A stretch of DNA of 47,347 bases, taken from the NCBI GenBank assembly GCA_016190505.1, contig JACPQM010000033.1:1-47347 (forward strand), read 5' to 3'. The notes beneath the pieces are model-generated. The model saw nothing but the letters and a program-made list of their open reading frames with translations. It was not told the origin of the DNA and ran no database searches. Of the stretch, positions 9,521 to 17,006 are shown piece by piece (the stretch's first letter is position 1; each line of letters begins with the position of its first letter). The position numbers were made by a program, and so were the translations under genes. Origin of the DNA: Chloroflexota bacterium. GTDB taxonomy: Bacteria > Chloroflexota > Dehalococcoidia > JACPQK01.

Positions 9521-10324
9521 TTATTCGTCAAAGGCCGGGTTCAAGTTTGCCACGGAATCCTCGATGTCCTTAGAGGCCCGTCGAACGCTGCCAACATAAT
9601 GTTGATAGCTTTCATCTAGCCGTTGAACGGTTTGGGAGTCGAGGAATCTAACCCCTGTCTTGGTTACTATTAAAGCGTCAGTAGCCTTGCCCACTCCCGG
9701 GGCCCTCTCGCCCCTTCGTTTGGCCACATAGCAAAGCCATAGCGCCCGATTGACCGAGTCGCCGGGAGAGTAATCTGCTTCTGTCAGGAAACTCTCAGCG
9801 TGTGGCAGCCCAGAGCCAATGGCAACGAAACCGATGGCGTCGAAGCACGTCTTTACGCCCGGGTCGCAAACGTAGAACAAATGCGCTCCGGAGCCGTCCA
9901 CACCCGCCACCACCAATTCCAGGTCCAGATTCACCTTCTGGTACTCGGCCATGAGGCCAAAGGCTATTTCCTCACTCATGTCGCGTTGTCGCTCCAGGAA
10001 TGTAGCGCAGTCCAGGCCGACCCGGCGCAACACGGTCTTTTCCGCATATGCTTGCCGCTCTTCGATGAAAGCTTCCTCAATCAGAGACGCGACTTGCTCA
10101 ACGCTGGGCTGGCTCAGTTTCTCAACTTCGCCAATGGCCCTGGTCAACACCGGCGTATGGCCCAGCGCATCACCCGCAGTCAAGACGGCGTACTTGCCAA
10201 GGCGCTCTACCTTCCTGGTAGGCTGCTCGTACTCCAGAGAAAGGAACTCGACGCTAACCATTCGGTCAGCGACCGCGACCACTTGGTTGCCTCGGTCACA
10301 TAACAATGCTAGACAGATCGTCAT
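9521..10324 (-). CDS. Proteasome-fold Ntn-hydrolase
   Basis: A 267-residue protein with the proteasome/HslV N-terminal-nucleophile hydrolase pattern. Residue 2 is Thr (MTICLALLCD), so removal of Met would expose a Thr nucleophile. 'VVAVADRMVS' places Asp20 like proteasome Asp17, 'RKVERLGKYAVLTAGDA' places Lys38 like Lys33, 'AIGSGLPHAESFL' supplies Ser171 (Ser129 equivalent) and 'GKATDALIV' supplies Asp216 (Asp166 equivalent). It is thus probably an active threonine peptidase or amidohydrolase, not merely a structural alpha subunit. There is no propeptide and no neighbouring Clp/Mpa-type ATPase or second proteasome subunit. It is longer than HslV (about 175 residues) because of a C-terminal extension of about 45 residues. 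A GGAGGGGG Shine-Dalgarno precedes the ATG. Its substrate is unknown. Confidence 0.75.
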   Translation of the reverse strand: MTICLALLCDRGNQVVAVADRMVSVEFLSLEYEQPTRKVERLGKYAVLTAGDALGHTPVLTRAIGEVEKLSQPSVEQVASLIEEAFIEERQAYAEKTVLRRVGLDCATFLERQRDMSEEIAFGLMAEYQKVNLDLELVVAGVDGSGAHLFYVCDPGVKTCFDAIGFVAIGSGLPHAESFLTEADYSPGDSVNRALWLCYVAKRRGERAPGVGKATDALIVTKTGVRFLDSQTVQRLDESYQHYVGSVRRASKDIEDSVANLNPAFDE

Positions 10325-10354
10325 GCGTCCCCCTCCCCGGAACGTTACCCACCC

Positions 10355-10383
10355 ATTCTAAGGGCTTGGCAACCTGGCCGCAA
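10355..10383 (-). promoter_or_regulatory. Possible promoter for the Ntn-hydrolase gene
   Basis: The -10 box TAGAAT (10355-10360) lies 17 bp from a weak -35, TTGCGG (10378-10383), on the minus strand. The distance to the ATG at 10324 is normal. The -10 is good and the -35 poor. Confidence 0.4.
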
Positions 10384-10417
10384 ACCCGCGAGTGACCAGG
10401 CGAAAGGCCATGCGCAC

Positions 10418-12757
10418 CTATGCCTTGCGCACCTCACAAGGGTAGCCTTTGTGGGGCACGGAGCCGGAGACGGGGTCGGTCAGGTCGTTGGTCACCAGCA
10501 GGTTGACGTTGGCGCCTTCGCTGGAGTAGGGGTCATAGCCAGGCAGGCCCAGCTCGGGGCAGGACTGCCACCATCCATGCTGGGTGTTGACCACGCCCGG
10601 GGTGATGCCCTCGGTTACCCGAGCCATCACCCGCACCGCGCCGTGTTTGGTCTCCAGCTTCAGCCACTCCCCGTCCTGGATGCCCCGGGGCGCCGCGTCG
10701 CTGGGGTGTATCTCCAGATACGGATGCGGCACCTGCTGGCGTAGGGAAGGGACGGCCCGGTGCTGTCCGTGGCAGAACTCCTGGACCTTGGAGTTGATCA
10801 GCAGCAGCGGGTAGCGGGCCTCCTCGGGCTGGCCCCTCAGGCTGGCCAGGGACTCCTGGTACGCGGGCAGCGGGTCATAGCGGCGGTCCCGGAAGGTCTG
10901 GGAGAAGACCTCGACGCGGCCCGTGGGCGTGGCAAAACCCTTGCCCTGGTACTTGCGATAGCGCACCTCCAGGGGCACCGCCATGCCGCCGGGGTGGCGC
11001 TTCAGCTCCTCCACGCTGACCCTGGTCGGCGCGAGCTGGTAGTCCCAGGCCGCCTCGATGTTGCCTTCCCAGAAGTGGTGGGCCACGCCCAGGTGCTTGG
11101 CCAGCTCGAAGATGATCTCCAGGTCGGGCCTGGCCTCGCCCTGGGGTTCCACCACGGCTGGGGTGTACTGGAGGTAGCCGGTCAGGCTCCCCCGGAAGCC
11201 CGTCTGGAGCTGTGGCGCTTCCCAGGGGCAGGCGGCGGGAAGCACGTAGTCGGCGAGCTGGGCCGCCGGCGTCAGGAAGAACTCCACCTGGGCGAACAGG
11301 TCCAGGGACTGGAGCGCCCGGCGCCCGGTAAGGGAGTCACCGGTACATGTAATCAGGTTGCCCCCGAAGCTGACCAGGCCGCGCACCGGGTAGGGCTGGC
11401 TGGTGAGCATGGCATTGAAGGCGTCGTAGGCGGTGATGGTCTTGCCCAGGTTACCCTTGCCCAGAGGGTGCTCCGGCCAGCCCAGCCGGCCCCTGGCGAC
11501 TTGCCGGTCCACCAGGTCCTCGGCCTCGATGCTGTTCAGGGGCAAGCGAGGGAAGATGACGTTGCCGCCCGGGGCATCGAAGTCCCCGGTGAGGGCATAG
11601 AGCACACACAGGGCGCGGTTGGTGTAGGCGGCGTTCGTCTGCTGCTCCACGCCGTTGTAGGTCCAGTAGCACCTGCCCCGGCTCTTGGCGAGCAACTGGG
11701 CCGCCTCGGCCAGCGCCGGCGGGGCGATCCCGGTGACCTCGGCCACGCGTTCCGGGGTGAAGGCCGCGGCGCGCTCCCTCAGGAGCTGGAAGGCGGTCTT
11801 AGCTTCGACCCGCGAGCCGGTGGCCAGGGCAACCTCGTAGGCGCCCTCCAGGGCCGGAGACTTGACGGCTTTGGCCGGGCCAGGCTGCTGCGCCTGAGCA
11901 TCCCAGACCAGATAGCTCGCAGCATCGCCACCGGTGCGGAGGTCTGACTCGGTAAGCAGTGAGTTGGTATCACTGCGCACCAGGAAGGGCGCGTCCGTCC
12001 ATTGAGTGACGAAGTCCCGGTCGTAGCCTCGCGTCTCCAGCAACACGTTGATAAGGCCCAGGGCCAGGGCGCCGTCGGTGCCCGGCCGTACCGGGAGCCA
12101 GAGGTCGGCCCGCTCAGCGATGGGTATGCGGCGGGGGTCCACCACTACCAGCTTCGCCCCGCGGGCCAGCGCCTTCTCCAGCGGGACCTGGTTGGTCCGC
12201 TGAGTGGCGTGGGGGTTGTGTCCCCAGATGAAGATGCAGTTGGTGTTCTCGAAGTCGGGCGCGGGCAGCCCCACGCCGAAGGTGTAGGCGGAGGCGCTGT
12301 CCCGGTGCCAGTTGCAGATATGGCCCGTGGTGATGAAGTTGGGCGTGCCGTAGGCATGGGCCAGCCGCATGATCCAGGACTGGTTGGCCCCGATGCTGGT
12401 GCCGCCGGCAGCACCCCGGTAGAAGGCGACGCTCTGAGTGCCATAGCGGGCCTTGAGCGCCAGCATGCCGGAGGCGACGGATTCCAGTGCCTCCTGCCAG
12501 GAGACCTGCTCCCAGCCGGGGTCCTCGTCAGTCTTGGGCCGGGTGCGCCGCAGGGGATGGAGCACCCGCTGCGAGTTATACAGCAACTCTGGCCCGGCGA
12601 TGCCCTTGGGGCAGGGCCCGATATTGTTGGGGTGCTCGGGGTCCGGGACCACCCCCACCAGCCGGCCCTCCCGCACACGGTAGAGGACGGCGCAGCGGGA
12701 GGAGCACTGGGCATCAAGGCCCCGGATAACGACTTCCTGGGTGGAGCGCTGGGTCAT
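10418..12757 (-). CDS. Molybdopterin oxidoreductase (DMSO reductase family), altered Fe-S motif
   Basis: A 779-residue catalytic subunit of the Mo/W-bisMGD (DMSO reductase) family. The N-terminal cluster-binding motif reads D15-x2-C18-x3-C22-x26-C49; the first of the four usual Cys ligands is Asp, while the spacing is identical to the canonical C17-x2-C20-x3-C24-x26-C51 of the paralogue at 41255. 'TTGHICNWHRD' places Cys148 as the likely Mo/W ligand. Cofactor-binding segments include 'VVVDPRRIPIAERADLWLPVRPGTDGALALGL', given here only by its first 'VVVDPRR', and the C-terminal 'VNTQHGWWQSCPELG' domain. There is no Tat signal, so it is predicted to be cytoplasmic. No electron-transfer subunit is adjacent. 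AGGAGG precedes the ATG. The gene begins about 45 bp downstream of the tRNA-Val gene on the same strand, so tRNA-operon read-through could transcribe it. The substrate is unknown. Confidence 0.88.
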   Translation of the reverse strand: MTQRSTQEVVIRGLDAQCSSRCAVLYRVREGRLVGVVPDPEHPNNIGPCPKGIAGPELLYNSQRVLHPLRRTRPKTDEDPGWEQVSWQEALESVASGMLALKARYGTQSVAFYRGAAGGTSIGANQSWIMRLAHAYGTPNFITTGHICNWHRDSASAYTFGVGLPAPDFENTNCIFIWGHNPHATQRTNQVPLEKALARGAKLVVVDPRRIPIAERADLWLPVRPGTDGALALGLINVLLETRGYDRDFVTQWTDAPFLVRSDTNSLLTESDLRTGGDAASYLVWDAQAQQPGPAKAVKSPALEGAYEVALATGSRVEAKTAFQLLRERAAAFTPERVAEVTGIAPPALAEAAQLLAKSRGRCYWTYNGVEQQTNAAYTNRALCVLYALTGDFDAPGGNVIFPRLPLNSIEAEDLVDRQVARGRLGWPEHPLGKGNLGKTITAYDAFNAMLTSQPYPVRGLVSFGGNLITCTGDSLTGRRALQSLDLFAQVEFFLTPAAQLADYVLPAACPWEAPQLQTGFRGSLTGYLQYTPAVVEPQGEARPDLEIIFELAKHLGVAHHFWEGNIEAAWDYQLAPTRVSVEELKRHPGGMAVPLEVRYRKYQGKGFATPTGRVEVFSQTFRDRRYDPLPAYQESLASLRGQPEEARYPLLLINSKVQEFCHGQHRAVPSLRQQVPHPYLEIHPSDAAPRGIQDGEWLKLETKHGAVRVMARVTEGITPGVVNTQHGWWQSCPELGLPGYDPYSSEGANVNLLVTNDLTDPVSGSVPHKGYPCEVRKA

Positions 12758-12802
12758 GTTAGCCTCCTGTATAGGAGATCTGGCCGATACCTTAGCTGGG
12801 GT

Positions 12803-12878
12803 TGGTGGGCGATGGAGGGCTCGGACCTCCGACCTCCTCGGTGTAAGCGAGGCGCTCTAGCCACTGAGCTAATCGCCC
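12803..12878 (-). tRNA. tRNA-Val (UAC anticodon)
   Basis: On the minus strand the acceptor stem is GGGCGAT/ATCGCCC, followed by a D-loop TAGCTCAGTGG, the anticodon stem CCTCG/CGAGG with loop CTTACAC (anticodon TAC), a T-arm, and an encoded A-CCA end. All stems pair. Confidence 0.95.
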
Positions 12879-12881
12879 GGG

Positions 12882-12959
12882 TGGTGCGCTTGGCGGGACT
12901 TGAACCCACGGCCTCAGCCTCCGCAGGGCTGCGCTCTATCCAATCTGAGCTACAAGCGC
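12882..12959 (-). tRNA. tRNA-Arg (GCG anticodon)
   Basis: The acceptor stem is GCGCTTG/CAAGCGC with discriminator A and encoded CCA. The anticodon stem CAGCC/GGCTG encloses the loop CTGCGGA, giving anticodon GCG (reads CGC and CGU). The T-loop GTTCAAGTC is normal. Most bacteria use an ACG (inosine) tRNA for this box, so the GCG anticodon is noteworthy. Confidence 0.93.
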
Positions 12960-12964
12960 ACCGG

Positions 12965-13050
12965 TGGTGCCGAAGGAGGGATTCGAACCCTCATATCCTT
13001 ACGGACACTACGCCCTGAACGTAGCGCGTCTGCCATTCCGCCACTTCGGC
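12965..13050 (-). tRNA. tRNA-Leu (CAG anticodon)
   Basis: A class II tRNA with acceptor GCCGAAG/CTTCGGC, anticodon loop TTCAGGG (anticodon CAG), a long variable arm (GTGTCCGTAAGGATAT) and T-loop GTTCGAATC. CCA is encoded. It is the first gene of the Leu-Arg-Val cluster. Confidence 0.95.
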
Positions 13051-13084
13051 CCTGGACACAGCACCAGCCCGTGGAACAGACTTA

Positions 13085-13113
13085 ATTTTACCCCGAGGCA
13101 TAGGGGGAATCAA
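13085..13113 (-). promoter_or_regulatory. Promoter of the tRNA Leu-Arg-Val operon
   Basis: On the minus strand, -35 TTGATT (13108-13113) and -10 TAAAAT (13085-13090) are 17 bp apart. The predicted transcript begins about 30 bases before the mature tRNA-Leu 5' end. Confidence 0.7.
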
Positions 13114-13127
13114 GTGCGGGCAAAAAA

Positions 13128-13180
13128 GGCTACGGGCTACGGGCTACGGGCTTCAGGCCCCGCCCTGCCCCCTTGGCAGA
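13128..13180. repeat. Tandem GGGCTAC heptamers and flanking repeat sequence
   Basis: About three tandem copies of the heptamer GGGCTAC occur just after 13128, followed by GGGCTTCAGGCCC. Related sequence (TAGCCCATAGCCTGAAGCCC) abuts the 3' end of the oxidoreductase gene near 13280-13305, and another copy lies at the 3' end of dnaK near 21200-21225. Confidence 0.6.
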
Positions 13181-13207
13181 AAGGAGGCCCAGAAGCCCTT
13201 GGCTGCG

Positions 13208-13235
13208 GTAGCGGCAATTCATGAATTGCCGCTAC
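13208..13235. repeat. 28-bp perfect palindrome (GTAGCGGC variant)
   Basis: The half-site GTAGCGGCAATTCA is followed at once by its exact reverse complement. It has the same 28-bp length and GTAG/CTAC ends as the GTAGGGGC palindromes elsewhere in the window, but with GCGGC arms and a different core. Confidence 0.85.
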
Positions 13236-13310
13236 GCTTTGACTGGCCCAAACTCACCTGTACCCCGAATGCGGGATTCCGTAGCCCATAGCCTGAAGCC
13301 CGTAGCCCGA

Positions 13311-15236
13311 TCAGATCTCCCGGCCCACGCGGGCGCCATCGGCGATGGCATCCAGGAGGCGGCGGGGAGCGACGCAGTCCCCTACGAGGTGCACCTCCAC
13401 CCCCTGCTTGCGCAGGGCGAACTCCAGCTCCCGCCGCGGGCGTGCCCCCATGGCCAGCACGACCGTGTCGGCGGGAATCTCCTGGCGCTGGCCAGCTCGC
13501 GATACCACCACGCCACCGTTCCTGATCTCGAGGCACTCCGTCTCCGGCATCAGGACCACCCCTTTGGCCCGGAGCCTCGCCAGAAGGAGCGCTCGCGTCG
13601 AGCGGCCCACGTGGGTGGCGAATTCCTTGCCCCGGCGGACCACAGTCACCGGATGACCCCGCTCGGCCAGGTACTCCGCCGTATCGCACCCCACTTGCTC
13701 ACCACCGACTAGCACCACGCGCCCCTTCACCTCCGCCTGTCCGGACAGCACGTCGAGGGCGTGGACCACGTTGCCGTCCTGGGCGCTGGGCAACCGGGAC
13801 CTGATGGCTTCGGCACCAGTGGCCAGCACGGCCACCTCGGGCTTCTCCTGGCGCACAACCTCCGGGGTGACCTCCTGGCCCAGCACCACATTGACCCGCC
13901 AGCGCTCCACTTCCTTCTCCAGAAAGCCCAGGAAGGCCTTGAAAGCGCCCTTGTGGGGGGGCACCGCAGCCAGGGCCAGGTATCCGCCCAGTCTGTCCGA
14001 ACGCTCGTAGAGGGTGACCTGGTGGCCCCGCCGGGCGAGGGTGGCGGCGGCCTCGATTCCGCCAGGCCCGCCGCCCACTACCATCACGCGCTTGGGTCTG
14101 GCTGCCGGTTTGAGCTGGGCGTACTCCGTCTCCCGGCCCACGGCGGCGTTGATGGCGCACACTACGGAGGGGTCGGGAGAATGGATGCTGTCATTGCAGG
14201 TGCCGCAGAACGTACAAGGGCGCACCTCGTCTCGCTTCCCCTGGGCGATCTTCTGCGGTATGTGGGGGTCGGCGATCATCGTCCTACCGAAGGACACCAG
14301 GTCGGCCTTTCCGGTGCTGATAGCCCTCTCGCCCTGGTCGGGGTTCATCTTTACCGCCACCATCACCGGCACAGAAACGGCCCTCTTGATCTCGCCGGCC
14401 AGAGGCACAGCCAGCCCGAAGTGATGGGCCATGACCGGTATCTGGCCGGGCACACCGCCGAAGCGGGTCACGTGGATGGCCCAGGCCCCAGCCGCCTCAG
14501 CCACGCGGGCGAACTCCCGGGACTCCTCGCTGGTGATGCCATCGGGCAGGAGGGCCTCCTCCCCGTTGAGGCGGGGCCACACGGGGTAGTCCTCCCCCGC
14601 AGCCTGGCGGACGGCACGAATAACCTCCACCAGGAGCCGGGCCCGGTTCTCCAGCGGGCCGCCGTACTCGTCCTCTCGCCGGTTGTAGGCCCGGGAAAGG
14701 AACTCGGTGATGAGATAGGCCGTCGCCCCGTGAAGCTCGACCGCGTCGAAGCCTGCCTGCTGGGCGCGCACCGCCGCAGCCGCAAAGGCCGAGACCACCT
14801 CGGCGATCTCGTCCTTGCTCATGGCCCGGGCTGACAGCCCTTTGGGGCCAGGTATGTCGGACGGCGCCAGGGGCGTGCCCCCCGGGATACCGTGCACGCC
14901 CTCCTTCCCGCCGTGGATGAGCTGGATGGCCGCCACCGCGCCCTGCGCCTTGATGGCAGATGCCAACCTGGCCAGGCCCGGAATGAACCTGTCATCGTCT
15001 ATCATGGGGGAGCGGGCCACCGGCTTGCCGCTCAGGTGCACCGCCGTGCACTCCACGATGTACAATCCCACGCCCCTGGCCCTCTCCACGGCGTAGTCAA
15101 TGAGCCGCTGGGTAACGGACCCGTCGGCGGCACAGTAGTTGGTAGCCATGGGTGGATACACGATGCGGTTGCGCAACTCCAGGTGCCCTATGCGGAAGGG
15201 CGACAACAGTGCGGGATAGAACGGGGTTGTGGCCAT
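13311..15236 (-). CDS. NADH:flavin oxidoreductase, old yellow enzyme / 2,4-dienoyl-CoA reductase type
   Basis: A 641-residue multidomain flavoprotein. Residues 1-330 form the FMN-binding TIM barrel ('LSPFRIGHLELRNRIVYPPM' at the start; 'DAVELHGATAYLITEFLS'; 'RLNGEEALLPDG'). A Cys cluster 'CTFCGTCNDS' followed by a Cys 12 residues later binds one [4Fe-4S] cluster. Residues about 380-640 form the FAD/NAD(P)H domains ('VMVVGGGPGGIEAAATLARR', 'VVLVGGEQVGCDTAEYLAERG', 'VHLVGDCVAPRRLLDAIADG'). The family comprises 2,4-dienoyl-CoA reductase, trimethylamine dehydrogenase and 2-enoate reductase-like enzymes; reduction of an unsaturated acid or CoA ester is likely, but the substrate is unknown. AAGGAGGAG precedes the ATG. 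A promoter at 15365-15394 gives an unusually long, structured leader. The 3' end abuts a GGGCTAC-type repeat. Confidence 0.92.
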   Translation of the reverse strand: MATTPFYPALLSPFRIGHLELRNRIVYPPMATNYCAADGSVTQRLIDYAVERARGVGLYIVECTAVHLSGKPVARSPMIDDDRFIPGLARLASAIKAQGAVAAIQLIHGGKEGVHGIPGGTPLAPSDIPGPKGLSARAMSKDEIAEVVSAFAAAAVRAQQAGFDAVELHGATAYLITEFLSRAYNRREDEYGGPLENRARLLVEVIRAVRQAAGEDYPVWPRLNGEEALLPDGITSEESREFARVAEAAGAWAIHVTRFGGVPGQIPVMAHHFGLAVPLAGEIKRAVSVPVMVAVKMNPDQGERAISTGKADLVSFGRTMIADPHIPQKIAQGKRDEVRPCTFCGTCNDSIHSPDPSVVCAINAAVGRETEYAQLKPAARPKRVMVVGGGPGGIEAAATLARRGHQVTLYERSDRLGGYLALAAVPPHKGAFKAFLGFLEKEVERWRVNVVLGQEVTPEVVRQEKPEVAVLATGAEAIRSRLPSAQDGNVVHALDVLSGQAEVKGRVVLVGGEQVGCDTAEYLAERGHPVTVVRRGKEFATHVGRSTRALLLARLRAKGVVLMPETECLEIRNGGVVVSRAGQRQEIPADTVVLAMGARPRRELEFALRKQGVEVHLVGDCVAPRRLLDAIADGARVGREI

Positions 15237-15323
15237 GTTCTCCTCCTTGTCTCACGTCATCTCTGATGGACCGGGGTCCCGGGTGTTTCAAGGCCCGCTG
15301 AGTGCCCGGGCCTGGTAACATCC

Positions 15324-15348
15324 GGGTCCAGGTTGGAAAGCTGGACCC
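15324..15348 (-). promoter_or_regulatory. Leader hairpin upstream of the OYE-family gene
   Basis: The 8-bp arms GGGTCCAG and CTGGACCC enclose a 9-base loop, in the approximately 120-base leader between the predicted promoter and the ATG at 15236. A second GC-rich inverted segment lies closer to the start. No known riboswitch or T-box signature is recognised. Confidence 0.45.
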
Positions 15349-15364
15349 GAAAGGGAATGCAGAG

Positions 15365-15394
15365 ATTCTACCGCCACGCGGGAGGCGAAATCAA
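15365..15394 (-). promoter_or_regulatory. Promoter for the OYE-family oxidoreductase gene
   Basis: On the minus strand, -35 TTGATT (15389-15394) and -10 TAGAAT (15365-15370) are 18 bp apart. Transcription would begin about 120 bases before the ATG. Confidence 0.6.
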
Positions 15395-15512
15395 GGGGCA
15401 AAGACCCAAGGCAAGAATGGGGCCCAAAACCCACACCAAGCTGACCACCGAGCATTGGGAAAAGACAGCCGTAGAGCGGCTGAATTCAGATTAGCAGGCC
15501 AAAGATGCGAGC

Positions 15513-15947
15513 CTATATCCTGATTTGGCCTTTCAGGTACAAGTACTGACCGTTGCCTGTACAGGTATATCCTAGCTCCGCGACTCTGGCCAAGAGCGTG
15601 TGAAGCTCGGGTACGCCTATGGTCTCTTCTTCAAACAGGTCAGCCAGATTCCTGCTAATCTCCGTCAGGGCTTCTGGGAGTCTTTCCGGTAGGCCGACCG
15701 CTCGATTCAGGTCAGCGGCGGCCCCGGTAAGTCGGCCATTGATCTCTCTGTGCGCGGATAGTAGGACCATGTGAAGAAGCGCCAATTCAGCATTCCACGA
15801 CTGGTTCATAATACGATTCGTCTCACCGAATAGGGCGCTGAAAAAGTAGAGCTTAGCCGGCAAGTTTGGCGCTTCAGCCACCTTGTCCGCCGCAAAGCGG
15901 AACTCGCTGGCCAGTCTTTGCTGAAGGTCTTTAGGCAGCAAGGGCAT
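15513..15947 (-). CDS. Uncharacterised protein in a toxin-antitoxin operon
   Basis: A 144-residue mostly helical soluble protein ('LPKDLQQRLASEFRFAADKV', 'LPAKLYFFSALFGETNRIMN', 'ALLHMVLLSAHREINGRLTG') with no recognised domain. The ATG at 15947 is chosen because AAGGAG lies seven bases before it; an upstream in-frame start has no such site. The 5' end overlaps the 3' end of the XRE antitoxin gene by 17 bp, so it is the third gene of that operon. Being coupled to a HigBA-like pair suggests a role linked to it, such as a chaperone or an accessory antitoxin, but no sequence feature proves this. Confidence 0.7.
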   Translation of the reverse strand: MPLLPKDLQQRLASEFRFAADKVAEAPNLPAKLYFFSALFGETNRIMNQSWNAELALLHMVLLSAHREINGRLTGAAADLNRAVGLPERLPEALTEISRNLADLFEEETIGVPELHTLLARVAELGYTCTGNGQYLYLKGQIRI

Positions 15948-16479
15948 ATCGGGACTCCTTCGGTTCTTCGTATCTACCAGCTTCCTGCTCGCCTGGGTAA
16001 CTAAGCGAGATTGCTCCGATACTCCCTGCGGGATCAGCACTGGTCGCGCAGGTCAGGCCCGCAAGCCAACCTTCCGAAGCTGCAATAGTACCTGTAGACT
16101 GCACTGCATAGTCCCCTTGGAAACCTTGGCTGTATTCATCGCTAAAGCTTGGAGGCGCCAGGCGCTGAGGGGTCAGGCCCAACGTCCAATCCACAAGTTC
16201 GCTGAACGCAACGAACCTGACCGCCATTGCCACATCAAACGCAGCAGCCAACCTCTTCAGCGTTGTGAGACTATGGCGCCCGTAGTTCGGATTCTCCAGC
16301 CGACAGATGGTCTGTTGGGCCTGACCCGTCCGCCGCGCCAGATCTTCTTGTGTCCAGCCACGACTCTCGCGCAGCAGGCGAATTTGGAAAGCAAGCCCAG
16401 TGCTGATAGTCTCCTCCGCGAACTCCCTACGATAGTCTCTATCTGTTAAGCTCGTCATGAACCGGTCGTGGTCATCCAA
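15931..16479 (-). CDS. XRE-family HTH antitoxin (HigA-like)
   Basis: A 182-residue protein with an N-terminal helix-turn-helix at about residues 31-85: 'LRESRGWTQEDLARRTGQ' then 'QTICRLENPNYGRHSLTTLK' and 'RLAAAFDVAMAVRFV'. This is the DNA-binding layout of HigA-type antitoxins encoded downstream of their toxin. The remaining ~90 residues are unrelated to known antitoxins and rich in Ser, Thr and Gly. The TTG start at 16479 is preferred because AGGAGGG lies about nine bases upstream; an ATG at 16458 has no ribosome site. The start overlaps the toxin stop (16472). It probably represses its own operon and neutralises the toxin. Confidence 0.8.
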   Translation of the reverse strand: MDDHDRFMTSLTDRDYRREFAEETISTGLAFQIRLLRESRGWTQEDLARRTGQAQQTICRLENPNYGRHSLTTLKRLAAAFDVAMAVRFVAFSELVDWTLGLTPQRLAPPSFSDEYSQGFQGDYAVQSTGTIAASEGWLAGLTCATSADPAGSIGAISLSYPGEQEAGRYEEPKESRYALAA

Positions 16480-16870
16480 AGGCGTGTGCCCTCCTGTGTT
16501 TTTCAGGGTCTTGTTCTACTTGCGATTTTCTACGTTGGGCTTGCTCGCAAGCTGACAGCGGCTCGAATCTGTTGGAGCGTTCTACCGCACCGAACACCAG
16601 TGTAACCTGGCGCTCGCCTGTCCCGTGGAACCCCAGCAACCTGTATTGGACTCTATTGACCTGCGCCCGGATTTCAAATAGCCCCTCACATTCACCGGCT
16701 AGTGTGTCCACCAGGGGCCGACTCCATTGCCCTGGTGGAGTTGCTGCCAGGTGTAGGATCCAAGAGTTGAGTCTCGCTTTCGGCTTAGCTCCAATACAAT
16801 CGAGCCAGGCTCGAATTTGGTTCTGCCCCGCCTCGTCCACGTAATCATAAAAGTTGAACTGATGGCCCAT
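16472..16870 (-). CDS. HigB/RelE-type toxin (phage Gp49-like)
   Basis: A 132-residue protein of the Gp49-like HigB toxin group: an N-terminal 'FNFYDYVDEAGQNQIRAWLD', a central 'PLVDTLAGECEGLFEIRAQ' then 'NRVQYRLLGFHG', and 'VTLVFGAVERSNRFEPLSACE' with basic C-terminal helices. The core L-x-E-I-R-x-x-x-x-x-x-x-R-x-L is typical of RelE-fold ribosome-dependent mRNases. The gene order toxin then antitoxin with overlapping ends is the hallmark of HigBA pairs. The ATG at 16870 is chosen over a TTG at 16897; neither has a good ribosome site. The C-terminus is unusually long and basic. Confidence 0.8.
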   Translation of the reverse strand: MGHQFNFYDYVDEAGQNQIRAWLDCIGAKPKARLNSWILHLAATPPGQWSRPLVDTLAGECEGLFEIRAQVNRVQYRLLGFHGTGERQVTLVFGAVERSNRFEPLSACEQAQRRKSQVEQDPEKHRRAHAFG

Positions 16871-17006
16871 GCTATCACAAAATTGCTGTGAGATCAATGC
16901 CTGTTTGGCGCAGAGTGCGCCTCTGACGGCCCCCAGCTAACAGCAACAAACGCACCGAGTCTACAGCGCGGCATGCAACCGGTCACCACGGGGGCTCTGG
17001 GGGGCA

